64,000 nucleotides of DNA from assembly GCF_004348825.1 (NCBI RefSeq), contig NZ_SMJU01000008.1, positions 302,335 through 366,334 of the forward strand, read 5' to 3'. This DNA is from Arundinibacter roseus. GTDB lineage: Bacteria; Bacteroidota; Bacteroidia; Cytophagales; Spirosomataceae. The notes under the pieces were generated by a model that searched no databases, was not told the DNA's origin, and worked only from the letters and a program-made list of their open reading frames with translations. The translations under genes were made by a program, and so were the position numbers. The number at the start of each line of letters is the position of its first letter. The first letter of the stretch is position 1. Shown here piece after piece: positions 1-8,690 of this stretch.

Positions 1-623
1 GTGAAGGGTTTCGGACGTCTCGATGTGGGCGCCATGACGGCGTAGCCTTCCAGCTCACGGTCGTTGACCTGACGGATAAACCCGCTTTGCTGTTCAGAAT
101 TGCCCAGAACCGTGGCGAGGTCAAACAGAATATGGCTTTTGTCGGATTTTGGAAAAGTATAGCGATGAAATCCTACGCGGGTGGTTGAGGTCAGTTCGGC
201 CTGAATGTTGTAATCGTCAAGATAAATTTTGTGGTAACCAGCCTGCGCTACTTCCCCTTTGTGCGAAAAATTGGAGCCGTACACATTCGGCCCGAGGTGG
301 CCTTTAAAATCTCCGGTTGTAGGAAAAACCGGCACGCCGGAGATTTGCCAGGCGTGCACATGACTGAAACTCCTGATTTTGGTTTCGTTGTAGCGGTAGC
401 CCGAGTTCCAGGCACCATCCAGCACCATATCGGGACTCAGATTGACCATCCCGAACGGACGCGAGGCAGAACTAAAAAAGAACCAGCGCGAATTGGCCGA
501 ATCGACCAGGGGCTCTACCAGATCGGCAGGGGTTTCCTGTTTGGCGGGAGGAGTTTCGGGCTGAACTGCCGACAACAAAAGACAGCCCATCCAGGCAAAT
601 AACCAGGCCTTTTTAGAAAACAT
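1..623 (-). CDS. GH92 family alpha-mannosidase, N-terminal part (cut by window edge)
   Basis: This gene runs off the left edge; about 207 N-terminal codons are visible from an ATG at 623. After a hydrophobic signal-like segment (residues 5-22) the protein reads DLVEPLVDSANSRWFFFSSA, then RPFGMVNLSPDM and FSHVHAWQISGVP. This is the usual start of the N-terminal beta-sandwich domain of glycoside hydrolase family 92, whose members are exo-acting, calcium-dependent alpha-mannosidases. The catalytic domain lies outside the window, so activity cannot be judged. It is the last visible gene of the sigma/FecR/SusC/SusD locus and suggests that the substrate contains alpha-mannose. A strong terminator hairpin separates it from the SusD gene. 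The family call is secure; linkage specificity is unknown. Confidence 0.85.
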   Translation of the reverse strand, partial: MFSKKAWLFAWMGCLLLSAVQPETPPAKQETPADLVEPLVDSANSRWFFFSSASRPFGMVNLSPDMVLDGAWNSGYRYNETKIRSFSHVHAWQISGVPVFPTTGDFKGHLGPNVYGSNFSHKGEVAQAGYHKIYLDDYNIQAELTSTTRVGFHRYTFPKSDKSHILFDLATVLGNSEQQSGFIRQVNDRELEGYAVMAPTSRRPKPF

Positions 624-650
624 GGGATAAACGTTAGGGTCAGAAAAATG

Positions 651-690
651 AAAAAAGATCTTCTTACCAAAGAGAAGAAGATCTTTTTTT
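651..690 (-). terminator. Intrinsic terminator between SusD and GH92 genes
   Basis: A 15-bp perfect stem pairs 651-665 with 675-689 around a 9-nt loop. On the minus strand it is preceded by A residues and followed by a T run, so it can act in both directions. It sits inside the apparent operon, 57 bp after the SusD stop and 27 bp before the GH92 ATG. It could end most transcripts after SusD and lower GH92 expression. Confidence 0.75.
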
Positions 691-706
691 ACTACTAAAA
701 ATACCA

Positions 707-2566
707 CTAATATCCTTCGTTTTGGGTCATTGAAGGAAAGGACAAATCTATTTCGCCCTGCGGTATTGGTCTTAGTGTGTGTATATCTTTAATCTGTTGC
801 CCGGCCGACCACGGATTATATTTTTTAATGCGTTCTACCAATTTCCCGGTTCTTTTAAGATCAAACCATCGGCAGTATTCTCCCATGAGTTCGCGGGCGC
901 GCTCGTCCAGAATCATGTCAATGGAAAGAGTTCCGGCAGTGGCTCGATACGACGCGGTTTCGAGCGATTTCTGGTCTTCAGGAGCGGCTGCCCGCAGCGG
1001 CTCTGTTCCCTGATTTGCACCAAGCGCACGATCCAATACTTTGTTGTAGTATACCTCAGCGCCGCCCAATTTACCTCCTTTGGCACCTTTCATAATTGCC
1101 TCAGCTGCAATGAGATAAGCCTCAGCCGCTCTGAAAAGCGATTCGTTAAAAGTACCAAAAGCGTCGCCATAGGGAATATTTGGCTGCCAAAATTTCCACA
1201 TCAACGGTTGTGACGCTTGAAATCCGGTATTGACAATTGGATATCCTCCACCAAACTCATAGGTATTGACAACCGCATACTTTTTGGTACCGCCTAAATC
1301 CACGCCCCGCTCCGCTAGTGTCGTGGCGGGTTGGTTCCACGGACGACAGTAAAGCACCGTATCACCCGCGGCAATACTGATGGTTAGGCCGGGATTTGTC
1401 AGCGGCAGAGGTCTGAAATTTGAAACCGCCTGCAGGGCGTAGCCTACTTCCACAAAATTGTGATCATATCGCAAATCCTTCGTTGGATCAAACAACCGAT
1501 AGGCCGCTGCTGTAGGCGTATGAATGCCGAGGCATCGATTATAGTCAGACGTACGACCCTTGTTGCCAGGCAAGCCTTCACCACTTGCACCAAACTTTGA
1601 GTGAAGGTCGTTTCCTCCGGCGGCATCCTGCGTATAGGCCGGGTCGGTTTTGTTGGTCAGAACATCGGAGCCATATTGCACAGAAAAAACGATTTCCGGA
1701 TTTTTATCATTTTGAGCCCCGGTATACTGCTTCAAAGGGTTTTTGGTACGTTTTGGAAACAGGTCACCATAATTTGCCGCCAGTGGGTATGTGTCAATAA
1801 TTTTATCGGCATACTGTAAAGCCATGTCAAAATCAGCCGGAGAACCTCCCAAAGCATTTTTAAAATTCCAGCCACGAGTCAAATATACCCTTGCCAGCAA
1901 AAACTGTGCGGCTCCTTTGGTCGCACGCCCGTAATTGGTAGCCGTAACGGGCAGCTTAGCTTCACATTCGGTCAGGTCAGAAATAATTTGTTTGTAGACC
2001 TCCGCCGAAGGTACCCGTGGAAAATCTTTGCCAGGCGTAGTTACTTCGCTGAGCGGCATCGGGATATCTCCCCAGTGCTGTACCGCATAAAACAGGCAAA
2101 GCGCACGAAGGAATTTGGCTTCCGAAACTCGCGTGTCTTTTAGCGCCTGGGTCATCGTGGTGATGTCCTCAGCTCTTGATACAACCGTATTGGTTCGGGC
2201 AATTTCTGCATAGAGCTGTTGCCAGAGAGTTTGTAGCTCAGGAATTGTAGCGTTAAACCGGGCATCGTACACATCGTAGGCACTTGGTTGCAGGACCTTC
2301 CCGGTCGCGTCGGGATTCCAGCCATTTTGAGCAGCAAAAATATCGGTTCCATTCAAAACAAGAACACGGTTCTGATGGATATTCCGAAGCAATGGATAGC
2401 ATGATCGCACAAGATCTTCAAACCCTGCTTCGGTTTTGTAGTAGGTATCAGTTGTAAGCGTTGTGACGGGTTTTTCTACCAGAAAATCATCTTTACAACT
2501 CGTTTGGAAGCAAAGAAAAATGGCCGCCACCCACGGACTATATTGTGTAAAAAGGTTCTTTTTCAT
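707..2566 (-). CDS. SusD/RagB-family glycan-binding lipoprotein
   Basis: This 619-residue protein is a SusD-like surface lipoprotein. It would form the lid over the adjacent SusC channel and bind glycan outside the cell. I start it at the ATG at 2566 because it gives a signal peptide ending in a lipobox-like stretch with Cys24 (FQTSC), followed by the acidic KDDF lipoprotein export signal. The longer frame from 2650 would overlap the SusC gene and has no signal. The N-terminal segment (EKPVTTLTTDTYYKTEAGFE) and the late SLFRAAEAYLIAAEA and DERARELMGEYCRWFDLKRTG motifs are typical of the RagB/SusD fold with its TPR-like helices. It follows the SusC gene by 22 bp and is surely co-transcribed with it. 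Confidence 0.95.
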   Translation of the reverse strand: MKKNLFTQYSPWVAAIFLCFQTSCKDDFLVEKPVTTLTTDTYYKTEAGFEDLVRSCYPLLRNIHQNRVLVLNGTDIFAAQNGWNPDATGKVLQPSAYDVYDARFNATIPELQTLWQQLYAEIARTNTVVSRAEDITTMTQALKDTRVSEAKFLRALCLFYAVQHWGDIPMPLSEVTTPGKDFPRVPSAEVYKQIISDLTECEAKLPVTATNYGRATKGAAQFLLARVYLTRGWNFKNALGGSPADFDMALQYADKIIDTYPLAANYGDLFPKRTKNPLKQYTGAQNDKNPEIVFSVQYGSDVLTNKTDPAYTQDAAGGNDLHSKFGASGEGLPGNKGRTSDYNRCLGIHTPTAAAYRLFDPTKDLRYDHNFVEVGYALQAVSNFRPLPLTNPGLTISIAAGDTVLYCRPWNQPATTLAERGVDLGGTKKYAVVNTYEFGGGYPIVNTGFQASQPLMWKFWQPNIPYGDAFGTFNESLFRAAEAYLIAAEAIMKGAKGGKLGGAEVYYNKVLDRALGANQGTEPLRAAAPEDQKSLETASYRATAGTLSIDMILDERARELMGEYCRWFDLKRTGKLVERIKKYNPWSAGQQIKDIHTLRPIPQGEIDLSFPSMTQNEGY

Positions 2567-2588
2567 AATTTTTAAATCGTTACGTTTT

Positions 2589-5500
2589 TCAGAAACTAAT
2601 ATTGACACCCAACGTGCAAGTAATCGACGGCACGTCGTCCTGATATACATTGGAATTAAACTCCGGATCGAACCCGATGTATTTGGTCATGATCACTGGA
2701 TTCATCACCTGTGCATAGACCCGGGCGCTCGAAAGTTTCCATTTATCCATTATTCCACGAGGAAGCGTATAGCCAAGGGTAACATCTGAAAGTCGTAAAA
2801 AAGTAGCATCCTGATAATTGATTGCGTTGCGATAAGGATTGGCAGCCGCTACCCCAAAATAAGTATTGGAGGGGTTGTCGCTGCGCCAGTAGTCCAGATC
2901 AGCCAGCTTGTTGTAGCGCGTCGAACCGATTTCTCCGAAAGTTCCTGAGAGTGTACCGTTGTAGTACTGCGTGCCATTTCGATAATAGAAAAGAAAAGAA
3001 AGATCGAAATTTTTGTATTTGAGGCGATTGGTTAAACCGACCAGAAAATTAGGTAGCTGCGAGCCCAGCACCACGCGGTCGTCGATAGCATCAGTAGACG
3101 AGATAATGCCGTCGTTGTTTTGATCCACCACTTTCACTGAACCCGGCACCTGCTTATATTTAGTAGCAAGTTCTTTTTCAGACGTCTGCCAGATTCCGTC
3201 AAATTCATAGTCGAAATTGGAGCGAATCGGATATCCCACAAAAAGTTTATTTCCTTTATCGACCGTTTGTCCATCACCATACAATTCAAGCAGTTGGTTA
3301 CGATTTCGGGTAAAAGTCAGAGCAGTATTCCATGTAAAGTCCGGTGTTGAAACATTCACAGTATTCAGGGTTAGCTCAACTCCCTTATTTTCAATCTGTC
3401 CTACGTTAGAAATTACCTGAGAGAAACCCGAAGCCGTTGGAAGTTTCTGATTTAGAATCAAATCCACTGTTTTACGGTTATAAATTTCGAGAGAAGCCGA
3501 AATTCTGTTTTGTAAAAAACCCGCATCCAAACCAAAGTTCAGCTCTTTGCTTCGCTCCCAGCGCAAATCTTTGTTTGCCAGATTAGCTGGCGCAAAGCCA
3601 AAGGCAGCAGTTCCGTCAAAATCATAACCCGTGTTGAGCAAGCCCGCCTGCGTACTGTACGGATTGACGGTAGCATTACCCACCTGACCATAGCTGACGC
3701 GTAGTTTCAGATTGGAAAATAGATTCAGGTCATTGATAAACGGCTCTTCGATCAGGCGCCATGCAAAGGCTATCGAAGGGAAAAATGCCCATTTGTTGCC
3801 TTCCGAAAGCTGTGAGGCACCATCCGACCGACCGGTAAGTGTGAGCAGGTATTTATTGCGGTAAGAATAGTTGAGCCGTCCCATAAAGGATAAAATGGAG
3901 CGCTCCACCAACGAGCTTTGTACATTGTTGATTGTCCCGGTTTTCAGTGCGTACCAGTCAGAATCGTAGGGCAGATCTGTAACCGCAATTTGATAGGCTT
4001 CATTGCGCTGATAAAATGCGCTTTGCAAGCCTGTGAAATTAAATTTGTGGTCGCCCACTCCTACTTCATAATTCAGGATATTGTCCAGCGTATAACTTCC
4101 CAAAATCTGATTGTCGTACTGAGCGCGCGGTTTTCTGCCAATCTGCGACTTGGTCCAGGCACCTCTAAAATCACCAATTCGGTCGGTATTGTAAATGGCC
4201 GAAATAGAAGAACGAATGCTGAGTCCTTTTACCGGAATATACTCCACGTAGGCATTGCTCATGACAGTGGAGGACGTAGTTTGTAACTTGGAATACTCCG
4301 GTTTGATGTCCGAAATCGGGTTGGGTACCTGCTTGTCGTTGATGCCCATCCAGAAAGCGTATCCGTCAATATTCAGGTCTGAATTTTCGGAAGGATTAGC
4401 CAGATCGTCGTAATAGACCGTGCCCGTGGGCCGAGCCCGGTAGGCATTTCTCAACGATTCGCGCGAGCCCAGGTTTTGGTTGGAGTACGTCAGATAAGCC
4501 GTAAAACCTACTTTAAAATGCTCCCCAAGTTTACTGTCCAGGCCAGCATTGAGATTATAGCGCTTGAAATTTGTATACTTCACATTGCCGTCTTCGTTCA
4601 AAAATCCGCCCGAAAACCGGTAGGTTGTTTTGTCATTTCCCCCCGTAACACTGATATTCTGACTTGTTTGCACACCGGGATCTGTGATTAGATCGGTCCA
4701 GTCTGCCGTGCGGCCTGCTTCAATGTTGGCTAGCTCGGCAGCCGTGAAAGTGGCGCCCGTTGCGCCTTCCAGGATCCGGTCGGTGTAGGTTGCTTTGTAA
4801 AACTCCTGACTGTTCATCATGCGGGGAATATGGGCCGGCATTTTTACGCCAACGTAGCTATCATAGCTCACGCGGGGCTTGCCCGAAAGTCCTTTTTTAG
4901 TGGTAATAATAATCACCCCATTGGCCCCTCTTGATCCATAAATTGCCGTGGATGAAGCATCTTTCAGAATATCCATCGACTGAATATCATTAGGATTGAG
5001 GTTATTGATATTTCCACCCATTAGCCCATCAATCACCACCAAAGGTTCGGTAGAATTATTGATCGTGTTTTCACCCCGAATCGTGATGCTGTAACCCGTA
5101 CCAGGACGATTGTTCTGTCGGGTAACAGTTGCGCCGGCTACCTGTCCCTGAATCGCCTTGGAGGCCATCACCGGATTGGCCCGTACAATATCCCGTGTCT
5201 GAATTGACCCTACGGCGCCCGTCAGGTCAGTTTTTTCCACAGTTCCGTATCCAATTACCACCACTTCATTGAGTGCGTTTTCGTCAGGTTGCATGGTTAT
5301 AGTAAGCTGACTTTGCACACCAACCATAATCTCCTGCCTGACGTAGCCCACAAAACTAACTACCAAAATGGATTCATCATTTGGCAAATCAAGTTCAAAC
5401 TGACCGTTTCCGTCAGTGCTTGTGCCGCGGGTTGTATTCTTGATCACAATGCTTACACCCGGTAGCGGGGCGCTTTTTTCGTCTACAATAGTACCTTTTA

Positions 5501-5921
5501 CCAGCCTTTTGGGAGCGACCACGTCAATGGGCACACCCCGCAAAAAGCCTACGTTCGCCGGGCTTCTTTTGAGCAAGATTCGCTTGTTCACTACTTCGTA
5601 TGATACCTGAACAGGATCAAGAATTGTATTCAGGATAGCAGACAGGGGCGTGTCTCTAACGTTTAAGTTTACGGGCTGCCCCTGTGAAAAAATCTGAGGA
5701 TTGTACATGAACTTCACGTCAGTTGCCTTTTCGATTTTTTCCAGTACCTGCACAATCTCCATGCGGGTCAGCTGTAAAGTCAGGCGTTGGTCAAGTACTT
5801 TTTGAGCATTAACCCGGTGTGCCTGAGCCATAGAGACAAAGGAGATGGCAAGAATCGCTTGATACAGACTTATACGCATAATTTTCTGTAAAGCTTTTTG
5901 ATTGTGTAATCGTTTTCGCAT
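2589..5921 (-). CDS. SusC/RagA TonB-dependent transporter with N-terminal STN signalling domain
   Basis: This 1110-residue outer-membrane importer carries a signal peptide and then an STN domain at about residues 40-105 (LTLQLTRMEIVQVLEKIEKA). A carboxypeptidase-regulatory-like beta domain follows (about 140-225, GTIVDEKSAPLPGVSIVIK). Next come the TonB plug, including VVVIGYGTVEKTDLTGAV and the SusC motif STAIYGSRGANGVIIITTK, and a C-terminal barrel ending in Phe (GVNISF). The STN domain is the part that touches a FecR-type anti-sigma factor in transducing transporters, and a FecR gene lies directly upstream. The pair should therefore both import oligosaccharide and report its presence. An alternative start at Met15 (5879) would give a shorter signal peptide. 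Confidence 0.96.
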   Translation of the reverse strand: MRKRLHNQKALQKIMRISLYQAILAISFVSMAQAHRVNAQKVLDQRLTLQLTRMEIVQVLEKIEKATDVKFMYNPQIFSQGQPVNLNVRDTPLSAILNTILDPVQVSYEVVNKRILLKRSPANVGFLRGVPIDVVAPKRLVKGTIVDEKSAPLPGVSIVIKNTTRGTSTDGNGQFELDLPNDESILVVSFVGYVRQEIMVGVQSQLTITMQPDENALNEVVVIGYGTVEKTDLTGAVGSIQTRDIVRANPVMASKAIQGQVAGATVTRQNNRPGTGYSITIRGENTINNSTEPLVVIDGLMGGNINNLNPNDIQSMDILKDASSTAIYGSRGANGVIIITTKKGLSGKPRVSYDSYVGVKMPAHIPRMMNSQEFYKATYTDRILEGATGATFTAAELANIEAGRTADWTDLITDPGVQTSQNISVTGGNDKTTYRFSGGFLNEDGNVKYTNFKRYNLNAGLDSKLGEHFKVGFTAYLTYSNQNLGSRESLRNAYRARPTGTVYYDDLANPSENSDLNIDGYAFWMGINDKQVPNPISDIKPEYSKLQTTSSTVMSNAYVEYIPVKGLSIRSSISAIYNTDRIGDFRGAWTKSQIGRKPRAQYDNQILGSYTLDNILNYEVGVGDHKFNFTGLQSAFYQRNEAYQIAVTDLPYDSDWYALKTGTINNVQSSLVERSILSFMGRLNYSYRNKYLLTLTGRSDGASQLSEGNKWAFFPSIAFAWRLIEEPFINDLNLFSNLKLRVSYGQVGNATVNPYSTQAGLLNTGYDFDGTAAFGFAPANLANKDLRWERSKELNFGLDAGFLQNRISASLEIYNRKTVDLILNQKLPTASGFSQVISNVGQIENKGVELTLNTVNVSTPDFTWNTALTFTRNRNQLLELYGDGQTVDKGNKLFVGYPIRSNFDYEFDGIWQTSEKELATKYKQVPGSVKVVDQNNDGIISSTDAIDDRVVLGSQLPNFLVGLTNRLKYKNFDLSFLFYYRNGTQYYNGTLSGTFGEIGSTRYNKLADLDYWRSDNPSNTYFGVAAANPYRNAINYQDATFLRLSDVTLGYTLPRGIMDKWKLSSARVYAQVMNPVIMTKYIGFDPEFNSNVYQDDVPSITCTLGVNISF

Positions 5922-5968
5922 AGTTTTACATTTTGTCAGTTGAAAAATTCGGCAAAAAAAACTCCTGT

Positions 5969-6048
5969 TTCCGCATAGCGGAATAGCGTTGTCAGAACTC
6001 GCTGAGGGGAGGTTTTGAAATCAGTCATGTTGGCGCATGGCTGATTTC
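5969..6048 (-). promoter_or_regulatory. Two hairpins in the FecR-SusC gap (possible attenuator or processing site)
   Basis: The 219-bp gap between FecR and SusC holds two inverted repeats. One is a 6-bp stem with a 3-nt loop (5969-5983, TTCCGC/GCGGAA). The other is a 12-13-bp imperfect stem at 6017-6048, GAAATCAG paired with CTGATTTC, with CATG pairs inside. The T run at 6050-6056 follows the second stem only on the plus strand, so for the minus-strand operon it is not a classical terminator. It may mark RNA processing or stop antisense transcripts. Its function is inferred only from structure. Confidence 0.45.
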
Positions 6049-6140
6049 GTTTTTTTAAAAGGAGTGGATATCTAGGCAGGCATTTTGGGTTTAGGATTAG
6101 TCATAGGCTCATGGGTTTGGTTGGCAAAATATCTGTATGT

Positions 6141-7247
6141 TCAGGGACAGCCGCGACTGTTCACAACAAGTTGCCCATCGACCTCCGCAAATGTGGCGTC
6201 TATGGTTCGAGTGATGAGATCCATTTTTTCGAGAAGGGGCTCATCGGTAAAGCTTGCCGTCAAAAAACAATTTTTCATTAAATCTTTATCGTACAAAATT
6301 TCGATTCCATACGCTTGTTGCAGCCGCTCAAAAACCAGCGCAATGGGCAAGCCTTTAAAGTTCATTAGTCCCTGCAGGTTGGCTTCGGGTAGAGGCTGAG
6401 GGGTTTCTGAAAGCCCTCGTAAAAACTGATTTTCTTTGATCCGATAGACTACCTGTTGATTGGGTTTCAGGATAATTTCACGCGGATATTTCTTGCCTTC
6501 CTCTGATCCTGCGCCCTGTCTACTCACGGATACCTGCCCGGTTTTGACTTCTACTTCAATCTCTCCGCCATCGGCACTCTGTTTCACACGAAAACGGGTA
6601 CCCAACACCCTCGTAATCAAGTCTCCTGAATACACCAAAAAGGGTTTTTCAGGATTTTTTTGCACCTCAAACTCCGCCTCCCCTTCCAGGAACACCTCCC
6701 GATTAGTACCAGAAAATAGTGCTTGAAAACTAATCCGACTGCCGGCCCTGAGTATCACCCGGCTACTATCCGAAAACAACAGCGTAGTATCGGTGGTGGT
6801 GGTATTGACAATCTCCGTGAGCAAGCCCTCAAAGGCTTCGGTATGTGCCATGTAATCGGCGTGCGTGGGTTTGAGTTGCCCGTTTTTCCAGGTCAGAAAT
6901 GCACCGGCCGACAGCAACAGCAGTAAAACCACTGCTGCTAATTTGTACAGGTTATTACTAAATGAAACCAATCTATGGGAGGAATCCTGCGTCATTTGGG
7001 ACTCAGATAACTGGGCCGCAATTTGTCGAACCTCATATCGGGCATCTGCTTCACTGATCTGATCAAACGTTTCAAAAACCGCTTCCAGCAACAGGGTAGC
7101 TTTGTCGATATCCGATTGCTTTTCGGGATGCAACGAAACCCATTCATTCCAGAAGTGCGTATCTTCTTCCAGACCTTTCAGCTTCCAATTGCGGAAAGAA
7201 GGATCGGCAGCGAGCTCTTCGGGACGATAGATTATATAATTGTACAT
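6141..7247 (-). CDS. FecR-family anti-sigma factor with DUF4974 C-terminal domain
   Basis: This 368-residue inner-membrane protein holds the ECF sigma factor in check and receives the signal from the STN domain of the SusC transporter. The cytoplasmic N-terminus (residues 1-98) precedes a single membrane helix at about 101-120 (YKLAAVVLLLLLSAGAFLTW). A periplasmic FecR domain follows (DTTLLFSDSSRVILRAGSRI through VFLEGEAEFEV). The C-terminal domain of about 75 residues (LMNFKGLPIALVFERLQQAY) matches the DUF4974 domain usual in Bacteroidota FecR proteins. The ATG at 7247 is chosen because the longer frame from 7352 adds 35 residues unlike the family. The gene lies 139 bp after the sigma gene. 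Confidence 0.93.
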   Translation of the reverse strand: MYNYIIYRPEELAADPSFRNWKLKGLEEDTHFWNEWVSLHPEKQSDIDKATLLLEAVFETFDQISEADARYEVRQIAAQLSESQMTQDSSHRLVSFSNNLYKLAAVVLLLLLSAGAFLTWKNGQLKPTHADYMAHTEAFEGLLTEIVNTTTTDTTLLFSDSSRVILRAGSRISFQALFSGTNREVFLEGEAEFEVQKNPEKPFLVYSGDLITRVLGTRFRVKQSADGGEIEVEVKTGQVSVSRQGAGSEEGKKYPREIILKPNQQVVYRIKENQFLRGLSETPQPLPEANLQGLMNFKGLPIALVFERLQQAYGIEILYDKDLMKNCFLTASFTDEPLLEKMDLITRTIDATFAEVDGQLVVNSRGCP

Positions 7248-7386
7248 AGAAAAAATTGGACTTGCATTTGTTTTATCCAAGGATGCATAACCGGTGCAGG
7301 CATACCCTTTTTTAGAAATATTTTTTTGAGAAATATTCCAAATCAGAACCAATCAATTGATTATAAGATATTTACTGATTTAAATT

Positions 7387-7989
7387 TTACCAGTAAAAAA
7401 GAAAGGCAAGGACATAATGAAGCTGATCAAATCCAGAACGCAGGCTGAGAAGTGCTTTATGAAGAAGATTTGCTACCGATTGCCGGTTGAGTTCCATAAC
7501 CCCGGCAATTTGCTCGTGGGTAAGCCCTTCGTAATATTTAAGAAAAACTATTTCTTTTTGACGCTTGGGAAGGCTGGCAAGCGCTCGCTTAATCTTTTGT
7601 TTCTTTTCAGAATCAATTTCCTGAAAAATCAATAAATTCTCAATCGTCGACTCGTCGGTGGGCTCGTGTGCCGTTTCTTCAATAGTTACTGAAGAAGTAG
7701 GATTTTCCCGAAAAGAAAGGAAGAGATTATTTCGCAAGGCACGAAGTAAATAGATCGTAAAATATTGAATTTCAATACGTTCTCTCTTTTCCCAAAGATG
7801 AATAAACAACTCCTGAAGCACATCTTTCAGAAGCTCATGATTGGTTGTAAGCGTGGCTCCATAATTAAAAAGTACCTGATAATGCGCCTCCACGAGCTGA
7901 CAAAACGCATGTTTGTCGCCAACAACGGAACGCTGCCAAAGCTTCACAAAATGAGCATTCTTTTCAGGATGAATGTACTTTTTATTCAA
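7387..7989 (-). CDS. ECF RNA polymerase sigma-70 factor (FecI/SusC-associated type), TTG start
   Basis: This 200-residue extracytoplasmic-function sigma factor has region 2 at about residues 25-95 (HELLKDVLQELFIHLWEKRE) and region 4 at about 130-185 (LPKRQKEIVFLKYYEGLTHE, then the helix-turn-helix with NRQSVANLLHKAL). It should direct polymerase to the promoter of its own PUL once FecR releases it. No ATG fits: an in-frame stop lies six codons upstream of the TTG at 7989 and no early internal Met precedes region 2, so TTG is the best start. A rare start codon would keep the level low. It is the first gene of the minus-strand locus. Confidence 0.92.
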   Translation of the reverse strand: MNKKYIHPEKNAHFVKLWQRSVVGDKHAFCQLVEAHYQVLFNYGATLTTNHELLKDVLQELFIHLWEKRERIEIQYFTIYLLRALRNNLFLSFRENPTSSVTIEETAHEPTDESTIENLLIFQEIDSEKKQKIKRALASLPKRQKEIVFLKYYEGLTHEQIAGVMELNRQSVANLLHKALLSLRSGFDQLHYVLAFLFYW

Positions 7990-8604
7990 AATATAGGTCG
8001 GTTAATGAGCCTTAGAGCCGAGCCTCGGACGAGTTTGGGTTCGTATCCTTAAAAGTAAGTTCGATGAAGATATACCCAACTTCACTAGCTGTGAAAGAAA
8101 AAGGCAGGATTTAACCTTCACTTCTGCTCTTGTACGCGGCATGCATTGACTTCTGTATATTCGGTATTTTACTGCCGTAAAGGCAGCAGCAGTAGCACCA
8201 TAAGAAACGGTTGAGAGTATTTAGCTACATAATTCCTTGAACCTGTTGCTTTCTGCACGGAAATATTCTGACGGGAGTGGTAGCACCTCCTCTTTGGGCT
8301 TTGGCTCATCATAGCCTCAAAAAGGCAACCTTTCATACAATTTAAGCTAAGCCCCACACCAATAAACCCACTACCTTTTCCTTTCCTAAAAAAGCTTCAT
8401 AGATTTAACGCTCGATCTTCGAAGCTGTGATACACATCCTACGAGTAAGGCAATGTCAAAATAAGGCCCATTACCAAAGAAAATTCACTTATTCCATACA
8501 AAAACGTACAAATAAGAAGATTATAATCTGCTTATTTTCACATCCTCTGTGACCTGCATCCCCCCACCCGGAAGCAGTAAAAAGTCAGTACCTTACGACC
8601 ACTT
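7990..8604. other. Long intergenic region between divergent sigma and TSUP genes
   Basis: About 600 bases carry no convincing gene; the short frames here lack family features and codon bias. The left end holds the predicted sigma-gene promoter (8050-8079). Just upstream of that promoter is a small inverted repeat, TTCAC-tagct-GTGAA, at 8081-8095. I see nothing recognisable in 8100-8600. Confidence 0.6.
8050..8079 (-). promoter_or_regulatory. Predicted Bacteroidota-type promoter of the sigma/FecR/SusC locus
   Basis: On the minus strand a TTG (-33, complement of 8077-8079) is followed after 19 nt by TACTTTTA (complement of 8050-8057), which matches TAnnTTTG at 5 of 6 fixed positions. The TTG start codon of the sigma gene lies about 60 nt downstream. 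An inverted repeat (8081-8095) abuts the -33 element. Confidence 0.55.
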
Positions 8605-8649
8605 TGTAACATATATCACGGAATCGCCCGTGATGGCCCGCTACTTTTG
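8605..8649 (+). promoter_or_regulatory. Crp/Fnr-like box and -7 element upstream of the TSUP gene
   Basis: The box TGTAA-CATATA-TCACG (8605-8620) matches TGTGA-N6-TCACA at 8 of 10 positions. Its centre (8612.5) is 29.5 bp before the perfect -7 element TACTTTTG (8642-8649). No TTG occupies the -33 position, which fits an activator-dependent promoter with the box near -41.5. Confidence 0.7.
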
Positions 8650-8690
8650 TTGCATCATTCAGAAAACGTTTACCTATTTTCGTACTACTT

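Noticed and set aside
231..602. 123-codon frame on the plus strand
   Set aside because: It is the shadow of the GH92 gene on the minus strand, which has a clear family match across the same bases.
2567..2650. Longer SusD start overlapping the SusC 3' end
   Set aside because: The 28 extra residues have no signal peptide, whereas the ATG at 2566 gives a proper lipoprotein signal.
8169..8357. 62-codon minus-strand frame in the sigma-TSUP gap
   Set aside because: No family resemblance, biased composition and no ribosome-binding or promoter context; treated as chance.
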